Below are positions 29,675 to 36,854 of a DNA stretch of 64,000 nt, piece after piece. The stretch is from Alloalcanivorax marinus. GTDB taxonomy: Bacteria > Pseudomonadota > Gammaproteobacteria > Pseudomonadales > Alcanivoracaceae. The number at the start of each line of letters is the position of its first letter. Within the stretch, counting starts at the first letter, position 1. The notes under the pieces are model-generated. The model saw nothing but the letters and a program-made list of their open reading frames with translations. It was not told the DNA's origin and made no database searches. A program made the translations under genes and the position numbers. Location of the stretch: contig NZ_JAEKJB010000006.1 of the NCBI RefSeq assembly GCF_016785095.1, forward strand, positions 124,001 through 188,000. Reading direction: 5' to 3'.

Positions 29675-29866
29675 ATGCTGATACTTACGCGCCGCGTTGG
29701 CGAGACGCTGATGGTTGGCGATGACGTCACCGTCACCGTGCTCGGCGTCAAGGGCAATCAGGTCCGCATTGGCGTTAACGCGCCCAAGGAAGTCGCCGTG
29801 CACCGGGAAGAGATCTACCAACGCATTCAGCACGAAAAAACCGGCGACGGCAGCGAGAATGTGTAA
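29675..29866 (+). CDS. csrA: carbon storage regulator CsrA
   Basis: This 63-residue protein begins [20 protein letters not shown] and carries the RNA-binding [19 protein letters not shown] segment. It is full length. It binds GGA motifs in mRNA leaders to control translation. AGGAGG lies 11 bp before the ATG. The order lysC-csrA-tRNA-Ser is as in Pseudomonas. Confidence 0.98.
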   Translation: MLILTRRVGETLMVGDDVTVTVLGVKGNQVRIGVNAPKEVAVHREEIYQRIQHEKTGDGSENV

Positions 29867-29920
29867 TTTTTGGGCTGTATTTTCCAGCTAAGCTGGTATG
29901 ATGCGCGCCAATAAAGTTCC

Positions 29921-30011
29921 GGAGAGGTGGGTGAGTGGCTGAAACCAGTTCCCTGCTAAGGAACCATACGTATTACTCGTATCGAGGGTTCGAATCCCTC
30001 CCTCTCCGCCA
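29921..30011 (+). tRNA. tRNA-Ser (GCU anticodon)
   Basis: This 91-nt tRNA has a 7-bp acceptor stem (GGAGAGG/CCTCTCC), anticodon GCT at 29955-29957 in loop CTGCTAA, a long variable arm (TACGTATTACTCGTA), T-loop GGTTCGAATCC and an encoded CCA end. It reads AGC/AGU serine codons. Confidence 0.97.
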
Positions 30012-30082
30012 GATACTAAAAAGCCCGGCCTGAGCCGGGCTTTTTAGTATCTGGCGGAGAGGGAGCACTTCATTCGAACCCT
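30012..30082. repeat. terminator hairpin extended by an inverted copy of the tRNA-Ser 3' end
   Basis: The core is a rho-independent terminator (AAAAAGCCCGGC, loop CTGA, GCCGGGCTTTTT; 30018-30045). The pairing continues outward: AGATACTAAAAA after the tRNA is mirrored by TTTTTAGTATCT. TGGCGGAGAGGGAG then copies the tRNA acceptor end in reverse, and ATTCGAACCCTCC (30072-30084) copies the T arm in reverse. The whole forms an inverted duplication of the last ~30 nt of the tRNA plus its terminator. Confidence 0.85.
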
Positions 30083-30195
30083 CCGTTCGACCGAACGGCG
30101 CAAAGCGCCGTGAGGGGCGTCGCCGCCCAGCGGCGACGGGGCGCAGCCCCGAGCGAAGCGAGCCAATCCCTCCCTCTCGGCGCGCGCAGCGCGCC
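30083..30195. repeat. array of five short GC-rich perfect hairpins
   Basis: Five hairpins follow each other: CCGTTCG/CGAACGG (30083-30098), ACGGCGC/GCGCCGT (30095-30111), GTCGCCGC/GCGGCGAC (30119-30137), GGGGC/GCCCC (30138-30150) and GGCGCGC/GCGCGCC (30179-30195). Their loops are 2-3 nt. Between the fourth and fifth, AATCCCTCCCTCTC repeats the 3' end of tRNA-Ser in direct orientation. No open reading frame is credible here. Confidence 0.75.
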
Positions 30196-30220
30196 CAAGC
30201 GCCCGAAGCTACCCCACACG

Positions 30221-30268
30221 CCGAATCGCGACTGAAGCCGGAACGCCGCCCGGCCGCTCCTACAAACA
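30221..30268. repeat. partial REP-like element, then gene-free DNA to 30430
   Basis: GAATCGCGACTGAAGCCGG and GGCCGCTCCTAC are the two arms of a REP-like element with an altered centre. From about 30270 to 30430 the sequence is AT-richer promoter-like DNA before the fusion lipoprotein gene. I see no gene in it. Confidence 0.55.
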
Positions 30269-30430
30269 TCGCGCCCAGCCGAAGCGTTAGGAGCAATACC
30301 CACGCTTCCGATCCTCCCACCCACGCCGCCATTCACCAAGCCTTCACAATATCCATACACCACTTCACGCCGAAACGTCGTACAAACGTACCAATCGCTG
30401 CACCCGACAACACAAAAGCAAGAGGGCAGG

Positions 30431-33400
30431 ATGATGACAAGCGAGACTCAGAGATATTCAGCGGTGGCCTGGGTACTGGCCGCCATTCTGACGTTGACCG
30501 CCTGCGGCGGCGGCGGGGGCTCCGGCGGGGGAGGTAACGACGGTGGCGCCGATCCCACGCCCAATCAGCCCGAGGAAGAGGTGCCGGACCGTTTCACCGA
30601 AGGCCGTACCTTCCGGGTGGAACCGGGCCCGGACGCCACCGCCGACATGGTGGACGCCATGATCCGCCTCAAGCCCCGCGACACCCTGGAATTCGGCTGC
30701 GGCTATTTCGACCTGGACGAGGGCCTGCTGATCCAGGCCACGGAGAACGTGCGGGTGAAAGGCTGCGGCAAGGACAAAACGGTGTTGTCGTTCCGCGACA
30801 GCGTCAATGTCACCGGGCTGGAAGCGCTCAACGTGAGCGGCCTGGTGGTGGAAGGGATCACCATCCTCGATTCCCCCGGCGATGCCTTCAAGCTCAAGGG
30901 CGTGAAATGGGGCACCCTGAGCGACGTGCGCGCCCTGTGGTCCGGCGGCGGCGGGGTGATCACCAAGGATAACTATGCCCAGCGCATCAACGTGGCCTGT
31001 ACCGCGCCGCCGTTCAACGAAGGCGACCCGGCGCCGGACTACGTGCCCAGTTCCGACAGTGGCCGCTATGGCATCTATCCGGTGGAGTCGGAAAATATCC
31101 TGGTGGAGAACTCGGAATCCATCGGCGCCTCCGACGCCGGCATCTACGTGGGCCAGACCAACACCGCCATCATCCGCGACAGCCGCGCCGCCTATAACGT
31201 CATGGGCTTCGAGATCGAGAACGTGCAGGGCGGCGAGTACGACAACAACGTGGCCGAGTGCAACACCGGCGGCTTCCTGATCTACGATCTGGAGAACATC
31301 ACCCAGTACGGCGACACCTCGGTGATGGTCAACAACCTGGCGCGCAACAACAACACCTACAACTTCGCCCACAGCGGCCTGGTGTCCGTGGTGCCCCGGG
31401 GCGTGGGGTTCATCACCCTGGGCTACGACAACATCGAGGTGTTCGACAATGTGTTCGAGGACCACAGCACCGCGGCGGTGCTGTACATCAGCTATGAGCT
31501 GATCGACGGCCCCGGCAACACCGCCGACAAAAAACTGGACCCCTACACCGAGGGGCTGCACATCCACGATAACGTGATGACGAACTCCGGCTATGACCTG
31601 CCTCCGCCGGATTTGCAGAAAACCCTGGCCGGCGACATCGAAAGCGTGCTGCCCACCCTGATCGGGCTGAAGAACCTGCCCACGCTCAATAACCCGACCG
31701 AGTTGCTGTCCAGCCTGCAAAACCTGGCCAACCTGGGTAAGGGCGCGCACATCATCTGGGACGGCCTGCTCGATGACCTGGACGAGGACTGTCCCTATCC
31801 GCTGGACGCCCAGGGCAACCCGGTGCCCCAGGACGAGAACGGCAAGCCGCTGCACACCAACGAGCACCCCAACCCATCCTGCCACTACAACGCCTACAAG
31901 TTCGACGATCAGGGCGAACGCAAGCAGCCTACCTGGGGCTCCTGCATCCACGATAACGAGCTGTCCGACGACAGCGCGCCCTACCTGAACTTCCATGGCA
32001 CCGATGGCCTGGAACTGGTCATGGGCCTGCTTGATCAGGATCTGTCGATCCTTACCCCGGGCGGCCTGGTGGACATCATCGGCGGCCTGTTGAACTTCCC
32101 CTCCGATACCCGGCTCGAGGACCATGATTGCCAGGCGCGCTTTGGCCGGGGGCTGGAGCCGCTGCCCCGGGTGGAGATCCCGCCGTTCGAGCCCAGCGGC
32201 GACTACGACCCGGCCACCACCGAGGAATACATTGCCCATCTCTGCGAGCAGGAGGTGGAAGAGGGTGAGGTCAACCGCGCCGCCCTGGAAGTGGACTGCC
32301 CGCTGCTGTCGCAATACAACCTGTTCGCCGACGCCGAGGACCCGCGTAGCCTGCCCCATGAAGGTGGCGTGCCGTTCGTGCTCAATACCAAGCTGTTCTC
32401 CGATTACGCCACCAAGTACCGGGTGGCGTTCATCCCGCCGGGCGAGCAGGCGGTGTACCGGGACGGCCAGGACGGCAACAACCTGAACGGCGCCATCGAC
32501 TTCCCGGTGGGCACGGTGATCGCCAAGACCTTCGCCTTCACCGATGAAGCCAACGGCAGCGAGGAGCTGGTGGAAACCCGCCTTCTGATCAAACGCACCA
32601 GCCAGAGCGGCAAGGCGTTCTGGGCCGGGTTGCCCTACATCTGGGAACAGCAGGACGGCGAGATGGTGGCGCGCTTTGCCCCCGGTGGCGGCAGCCGCGC
32701 GGTGCACTGGCATTACCGGGACGCCAACACCGGCCAGGTGGTGAGCGGCGAGACCGCCGGCTATTCGGTGCCCAATGCCAACCAGTGCATCACCTGTCAC
32801 GGCAACGACGACCGGCCGGCGGGCAGCGCGCCGATCGGGCCCAAGCCCCGCAACCTGAATCGTGCCTACCAGCCGGAAAGCACCTTCATGGGCACCTCCG
32901 GCCAGGCCGGTTTCCCGCGCGTCAACCAGCTCCAGTACTGGATCGACCAGGGTCTGCTGGCCGGCACCCCGGATCTGGAACTGGATGGCCAGGGCGTGGC
33001 CACCAATATCGAACGCCTGCCGCGTTGGAACGTGCCCGGCGACGGCGGCGCGGCGGCGCATTCGGCGGCGGATGTGGAGCAGCGGGTACGCGCCTATCTG
33101 GAGGTGAACTGCCAGCACTGCCATAACGACAAGGGCGCCGCCTCCAACACCGGCTATTACCTGGATCATTACCGGGACGTGGATGCCGGCTATGGCGTCT
33201 GCAAGAAACCCACCGCCACCGGTGGCGGGTCCTGCGGGCGGCAGCACGTGCTGGTGCCAGGCAGCAGCGCGGATTCCATCGTCGCCTGCCGGCTGGCCGC
33301 CGAGAATGATCCTCAGCGGATGATGCCGCCGATCGCCCGCAGTGTGGCCCACGACGAAGCTTCGGCGCTGATGAATCAGTGGATCGACACCGTGGTGGAT

Positions 33401-33436
33401 GGCGATTACACCAATGCCGGCGGCTGCACCAATTAA
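30431..33436 (+). CDS. beta-helix/diheme c-type cytochrome fusion lipoprotein
   Basis: The 1001-residue protein has a lipoprotein signal (AVAWVLAAILTLTAC) and a Gly-rich linker. A parallel beta-helix region follows (about residues 55-430; ENILVENSESIGASDAGIYV, then NTAIIRDSRAAYNVMGFEI). The C-terminal part (about 590-1000) has two heme motifs, CITCH and CQHCH, and KLFSDYATKYRVAFIPPGEQ, typical of the SO2930/HNE_0200-type diheme family. These are usually two neighbouring genes (TIGR03805 and TIGR03806, as I recall); here they are one chain. It probably sits on the outer membrane and may oxidise a polymer or sugar; the substrate is unknown. Confidence 0.87.
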   Translation: MMTSETQRYSAVAWVLAAILTLTACGGGGGSGGGGNDGGADPTPNQPEEEVPDRFTEGRTFRVEPGPDATADMVDAMIRLKPRDTLEFGCGYFDLDEGLLIQATENVRVKGCGKDKTVLSFRDSVNVTGLEALNVSGLVVEGITILDSPGDAFKLKGVKWGTLSDVRALWSGGGGVITKDNYAQRINVACTAPPFNEGDPAPDYVPSSDSGRYGIYPVESENILVENSESIGASDAGIYVGQTNTAIIRDSRAAYNVMGFEIENVQGGEYDNNVAECNTGGFLIYDLENITQYGDTSVMVNNLARNNNTYNFAHSGLVSVVPRGVGFITLGYDNIEVFDNVFEDHSTAAVLYISYELIDGPGNTADKKLDPYTEGLHIHDNVMTNSGYDLPPPDLQKTLAGDIESVLPTLIGLKNLPTLNNPTELLSSLQNLANLGKGAHIIWDGLLDDLDEDCPYPLDAQGNPVPQDENGKPLHTNEHPNPSCHYNAYKFDDQGERKQPTWGSCIHDNELSDDSAPYLNFHGTDGLELVMGLLDQDLSILTPGGLVDIIGGLLNFPSDTRLEDHDCQARFGRGLEPLPRVEIPPFEPSGDYDPATTEEYIAHLCEQEVEEGEVNRAALEVDCPLLSQYNLFADAEDPRSLPHEGGVPFVLNTKLFSDYATKYRVAFIPPGEQAVYRDGQDGNNLNGAIDFPVGTVIAKTFAFTDEANGSEELVETRLLIKRTSQSGKAFWAGLPYIWEQQDGEMVARFAPGGGSRAVHWHYRDANTGQVVSGETAGYSVPNANQCITCHGNDDRPAGSAPIGPKPRNLNRAYQPESTFMGTSGQAGFPRVNQLQYWIDQGLLAGTPDLELDGQGVATNIERLPRWNVPGDGGAAAHSAADVEQRVRAYLEVNCQHCHNDKGAASNTGYYLDHYRDVDAGYGVCKKPTATGGGSCGRQHVLVPGSSADSIVACRLAAENDPQRMMPPIARSVAHDEASALMNQWIDTVVDGDYTNAGGCTN

Positions 33437-33469
33437 GCATTTCGCGCTTTCCTTGCTCCTCCTCCTCGG

Positions 33470-33492
33470 GCGGCCTTCGGGCCGCTTTTTTT
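33470..33492 (+). terminator. rho-independent terminator after the fusion lipoprotein gene
   Basis: GCGGCC-TTCG-GGCCGC is a 6-bp stem with a stable UUCG tetraloop followed by seven T residues. It ends the transcript of the beta-helix/cytochrome gene. Confidence 0.93.
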
Positions 33493-33665
33493 ATTCAAGT
33501 TAATGGGTTTTTTGCCGATGACATGGCTGTAGTCCGGGCGCCGTGAGGGCGTTTCCGGGAAAAGCCTGATTCCTTGATGTGCGTTAGGAAAACGGTGGTT
33601 CATCGCGCAATCGCCGTGTTTCGGAAGTAGGCTGCGGATCATTGCCAAGCTGGTGGGAGACAAAG

Positions 33666-35015
33666 ATGAAGTGGCTCGACGACCTGACCGTGAAAAGCAG
33701 CTGGAGCCTGGTGCTGGCCGCTTTCACCCTGATGGTGCTGCTGATCGGTGGGGTGAGCGGATACGCCAACCACCATAACGGGGAGGCCTTCGAGGCGCTC
33801 AACCAGTTGCACGCCAAACGCACCGAGACCCTGCGTGGCGCCTACATCGAGTTGCTGCGCGGGGAGCGCGGTTTGAACGCGGAAGCGGCGGCGGCGGAAG
33901 CCGACGCCCTGCTGGCGGATTCCGGCGACAAAGTGCGTGCCCGGGTGGACGAGTTCCACGCCATGGCTGGCCGGCTCGACGCGGTATTGGCCGGGGTGCT
34001 GGTGCTGTCCCTGGGGCTGGTGGCGGTGGTGTTGTGGGGCATCACCGTGAACGTGATCCAGCCGCTGCGCCGGGTGGCCGCCCACTGCGAGCGCATGGCC
34101 GCCGGGGATCTGTCCGAGCCGGTGGGGCGCCGTGGCAACAACGAAATCGGCCAGCTCTACAATGGCCTGGGCCGCATGCGCGATAACCTGGCCGCCATCG
34201 TCGGCCAGGTGCGTGCCAGCAGCGACACCATCCACGCCGGCTCCCGGGAAATCGCCGCCGGCAACACCGACCTGTCCGCCCGGTTCGAGCAACTGGCCGC
34301 CTCCCTGGAAGAAACCTCGGCGAGCATGGAGGAGCTCACCGCCACGGTGCAGAACAATGACGAGCACGCCCGCCAGGCGGATGATCTCACCCAGGGCGCC
34401 AGCCGGGTGGCTCACCGGGGTGGTGAGGCGGTGCGCGAGGTGGCGGCCACCATGAGTGGTATTCGCGATGGCTCCGAACGCATTCAGGAGATCACCGGGC
34501 GCATCGAGGGCATCGCTTTCCAGACCAACATCCTGGCGATTAACGCTTCGGTGGAGGCGGCGCGCGCGGGCGACCATGGACGGGGCTTCGCGGTGGTGGC
34601 TTCCGAGGTGCGCCAACTGGCGCAGAACACCGCCGGCCTGGCCAAGGAAATCCGCGGCCTGATCGAGGACACGGTGGAACGGGTGGGGCAGGGCGCCGAG
34701 AGGGTCAACCAGGCCGGCGAAACCATGTCGGAAATGCTTGCCTCCGTGGACCGGGTCACCGAGATCATGGCGGCGATCCGGGTCGCCTCCGGGGAGCAGA
34801 CCCAGGGCATTGAACAGGTGGGGCGCGCGGTGGTGGAGATGGACCGGGTTACCCAGGACAACGTGGCGTTGGTGGCGGACGCCGCCAAAGCCGCCGGGCG
34901 GCTGGAGGCCCAGGCGCGCACGCTGCGTCGGGAAATGGCGGTGTTCAATCTCACCGCCGAGGGCGAGGCGGCGGAGCCGGCGGAGGAAGGGGCGCCGGCC
35001 CCGGTGCCCGCCTAG
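33666..35015 (+). CDS. methyl-accepting chemotaxis protein with a short sensor domain
   Basis: This 449-residue chemoreceptor has a first membrane span at about 13-32 and a second at about 104-127. Only about 70 periplasmic residues lie between them, half the size of a usual four-helix-bundle sensor. A HAMP domain (about 128-180) and the signalling domain follow, with hairpin tip FQTNILAINASVEAARAG and GRGFAVVASEVRQLAQNT. It signals to CheA/CheW. It ends in a Pro/Ala/Glu tail without a CheR-binding pentapeptide. The ATG has GGGAGA upstream. Confidence 0.93.
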   Translation: MKWLDDLTVKSSWSLVLAAFTLMVLLIGGVSGYANHHNGEAFEALNQLHAKRTETLRGAYIELLRGERGLNAEAAAAEADALLADSGDKVRARVDEFHAMAGRLDAVLAGVLVLSLGLVAVVLWGITVNVIQPLRRVAAHCERMAAGDLSEPVGRRGNNEIGQLYNGLGRMRDNLAAIVGQVRASSDTIHAGSREIAAGNTDLSARFEQLAASLEETSASMEELTATVQNNDEHARQADDLTQGASRVAHRGGEAVREVAATMSGIRDGSERIQEITGRIEGIAFQTNILAINASVEAARAGDHGRGFAVVASEVRQLAQNTAGLAKEIRGLIEDTVERVGQGAERVNQAGETMSEMLASVDRVTEIMAAIRVASGEQTQGIEQVGRAVVEMDRVTQDNVALVADAAKAAGRLEAQARTLRREMAVFNLTAEGEAAEPAEEGAPAPVPA

Positions 35016-36074
35016 CTAGAGGTTTTTGGCCAGGTCGTTGAGGGCCGCTTCGGTGTCGTCCCAGCCCAGGCAGGCATCGGTGATCGACACGCCATAGCGC
35101 AGGTCCGGACCCAGGGCCTGCTGGCCGCCGTGCAGGTGGCTTTCCAGCATCACGCCGGCCACGGTGCGGTCGCCGGCCCGGCGTTGGGCGAGCAGCTCGT
35201 CCAGCACCGCCGGCTGGCGCGCCGGGTCCTTGCCGCTGTTGGCGTGGCTGCAGTCCACCACCACGCGCGGATTGAGGCCGGCGCTCTCCAGGGCATCACG
35301 GGCCGCCGCCACGCTGGCGGCGTCATAGTTGGGACCACGGCGGCCACCGCGCAGCACCAGATGGGTGTCCGGGTTGCCGGCGGTCTGGATCAGCGCCGGG
35401 TGGCCGTGATCATCGATGCCCAGGTGGGCATGGGGATGAGCGGCGGCACCCATGGCGTCCCGGGCCGCGCCCAGTTCGCCGTCGGTACCGTTCTTGAAGC
35501 CCACCGGCAGATCCAGGCCGCTGACCATTTCCCGGTGAATCTGGGATTCCGTGGTGCGCGCGCCAATCGCCGCCCAGCTCAGGGTATCGGCCAGGTAATC
35601 CGCCGCCAGCGGGCTGAGCAGCTCGGTGGCCACCGGCAGGCCCAAATCCACCAGATCCAGCAGCAGCGCCCGGGAGCGGCGCAGGCCCTCCGCCAGGTCG
35701 CCCCGGCCGTCCAGGTGCGGATCGTAGAGCATGCCTTTCCAGCCCACGGTAGTGCGCGGCTTCTCCACGTAGGCACGCATCACCAGCAGCAGGCGGTCGC
35801 CGAGGCGGTCGTTGAGCGCCTTCAGGCGGCGGCCATAGTCCAGGGCGGCGTCCCGGTCATGCAGCGAGCAGGGCCCGGTGATCACCAGCAGGCGCGGGTC
35901 CTCGCCGCGCAGGATGGCGCGTACCTGATCGCGGTGGGCGCGCACCTGGCTGGCTTGCGCCGGTGTCAGCGGCAGGGCTTCGCGCAGGGCGGCGGGGCCT
36001 GGCAGGGGGTGAGCTCGCCGTGGGGCGGGCGAAACGTCCGCGTCCTCGCGGACGGCGGCAAGACTGGCGTTCAT
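35016..36074 (-). CDS. 3-deoxy-7-phosphoheptulonate (DAHP) synthase, AroFGH class I type
   Basis: A 352-residue class I DAHP synthase. Visible motifs are VITGPCSLHD (metal Cys), EKPRTTVGWKG, ESQIHREMVSGLDLPVGFKN and VDCSHANSGKD. It condenses phosphoenolpyruvate and erythrose 4-phosphate, the first step of aromatic amino acid synthesis. I start it at MNASLAAV after AAGGAAGGA. Upstream lie a leader peptide with FFFGYWF and a terminator, so transcription attenuation by aromatic amino acids is predicted. Which amino acid inhibits the enzyme cannot be told. Confidence 0.95.
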   Translation of the reverse strand: MNASLAAVREDADVSPAPRRAHPLPGPAALREALPLTPAQASQVRAHRDQVRAILRGEDPRLLVITGPCSLHDRDAALDYGRRLKALNDRLGDRLLLVMRAYVEKPRTTVGWKGMLYDPHLDGRGDLAEGLRRSRALLLDLVDLGLPVATELLSPLAADYLADTLSWAAIGARTTESQIHREMVSGLDLPVGFKNGTDGELGAARDAMGAAAHPHAHLGIDDHGHPALIQTAGNPDTHLVLRGGRRGPNYDAASVAAARDALESAGLNPRVVVDCSHANSGKDPARQPAVLDELLAQRRAGDRTVAGVMLESHLHGGQQALGPDLRYGVSITDACLGWDDTEAALNDLAKNL

Positions 36075-36105
36075 ATGATCCTTCCTTCCTCTGAAAACCT
36101 CTGAA

Positions 36106-36139
36106 AATGAAAAACCCCCGGTGGGTCGCCAACCGGGGG
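36106..36139 (-). terminator. attenuator terminator of the DAHP synthase gene
   Basis: Read on the minus strand, CCCCCGGT-TGGCGACCC-ACCGGGGG is followed by TTTTTCATTTTC. The hairpin is an 8-bp stem, about 35 bp before the DAHP synthase start and after the leader peptide stop. A competing pairing of UUGGGG (36162-36167) with CCCCGG of the left arm is possible and could act as antiterminator. Confidence 0.85.
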
Positions 36140-36170
36140 TTTCTGGGTCTTCGGCAGGCGGCCCCAACGG

Positions 36171-36200
36171 GCGCGCCTGTCCGGGTACGGTCAGGCGCGC
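36171..36200 (-). promoter_or_regulatory. leader 1:2 (pause) hairpin of the attenuator
   Basis: GCGCGCCTG at the end of the leader peptide gene pairs perfectly with CAGGCGCGC 12 nt later (9 bp). The left arm includes the last leader codons and part of the stop, so a ribosome position there would decide whether it forms. Confidence 0.75.
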
Positions 36201-36307
36201 GAGCGGCTAAACCAATACCCGAAGAAGAAGACGACGGCGCACGCCAACATGCCCCGGGCCGAAGGCCGGGTGCCGGGAAGCAGGCGTTGTGACGTGATAC
36301 CGTGCAT
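36191..36307 (-). CDS. aromatic amino acid leader peptide of the DAHP synthase gene
   Basis: A 38-codon reading frame begins at an ATG with AGGAG 8 bp upstream and ends MLACAVVFFFGYWFSRSRA. Five control aromatic codons and one more (Phe-Phe-Phe-Gly-Tyr-Trp-Phe) lie just before the stop. The stop lies inside a 9-bp hairpin arm, and a terminator follows. This is the classic layout of ribosome-mediated attenuation, as in pheL or trpL. Low charged Phe, Tyr or Trp tRNA would stall the ribosome and allow read-through into the DAHP synthase gene. The peptide itself probably has no other function. Confidence 0.88.
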   Translation of the reverse strand: MHGITSQRLLPGTRPSARGMLACAVVFFFGYWFSRSRA

Positions 36308-36351
36308 TGAATTCTCCTGATAATGGCCGAGCTTACTAAGGAAACGCCTCC

Positions 36352-36732
36352 GTGTACACCCTGATCAAACACCTGCACGTCAGTCTGGCGGCCGCCAGCA
36401 TCACCCTGTTCACCCTTCGCGCCTGGTGGTCGGTGCGCGATGCCCCGAGCTTGCAACGGCGCTGGGTGCGGGTGCTGCCCCATGTGATCGACACCGGGCT
36501 GCTGGCCTGCGGCGTGACCCTGATGGTAATGCTGCGCGCCTGGCCCCAGCAGACCCCCTGGCTGGCGGCCAAGCTGGTGGCGCTGCTGGTCTACATCGGC
36601 CTGGGCACGGTGGCCATCAAACGCGGCCGCACCGCCACCACCCGCGGGGTTTTCGCCCTGCTGGCGATGACGGTATTCGCCTACTTGGTAGGTGTGGCGG
36701 TGCGCCACCACCCGGCCTCCTGGCTGAGCTAA
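36352..36732 (+). CDS. SirB2-family membrane protein
   Basis: A 126-residue protein with four predicted membrane spans. It starts MYTLIKHLHVSLAAASITLF, the typical SirB N-terminus, and has PHVIDTGLLACGVTLM and ends with a HHPASWL region. The family's role is unclear; the name comes from a Salmonella invasion-regulator locus. It is divergent from the leader peptide gene, with 44 bp between the two starts. Confidence 0.85.
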   Translation: MYTLIKHLHVSLAAASITLFTLRAWWSVRDAPSLQRRWVRVLPHVIDTGLLACGVTLMVMLRAWPQQTPWLAAKLVALLVYIGLGTVAIKRGRTATTRGVFALLAMTVFAYLVGVAVRHHPASWLS

Positions 36733-36737
36733 CCCCC

Positions 36738-36818
36738 CGTAGGAGCGGCTTCAGCCGCGATAACCCCGAATGGCGGCTATCCCGCCAGGCCTTCATCGCG
36801 GCTAAAGCCGCTCCTACA
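36738..36818. repeat. REP-like inverted repeat (BIME)
   Basis: GTAGGAGCGGCTTCAGCCGC followed by GAT faces ATCGCGGCTAAAGCCGCTCC followed by TAC across about 35 bp. It lies between the converging SirB and cydC genes. Confidence 0.85.
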
Positions 36819-36854
36819 TAGATGTCAGGACGTCAGCGCGTCAGGCGTCAGGCG

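Noticed and set aside
30083..30195. CRISPR array
   Set aside because: The hairpins differ from each other in sequence and size, there are no spacers of constant length, and no cas genes are present.
29973..30332. 119-codon minus-strand frame ending in RGRDSNPRYE
   Set aside because: It translates the antisense of the tRNA-Ser, its inverted copy and a REP-like element. The RGRDSNPR string is a well-known artefact of antisense tRNA.
29921..30430. Prophage or genomic island integrated at tRNA-Ser
   Set aside because: The tRNA end copies look like attachment sites, but there is no integrase, excisionase or phage gene, and the next gene is an ordinary lipoprotein.
30458..33352. 964-codon open frame on the minus strand opposite the beta-helix/cytochrome gene
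   Set aside because: It is a shadow frame of a GC-rich gene. It is His/Val/Gln-rich without domains, and the plus strand carries the lipobox and heme motifs.
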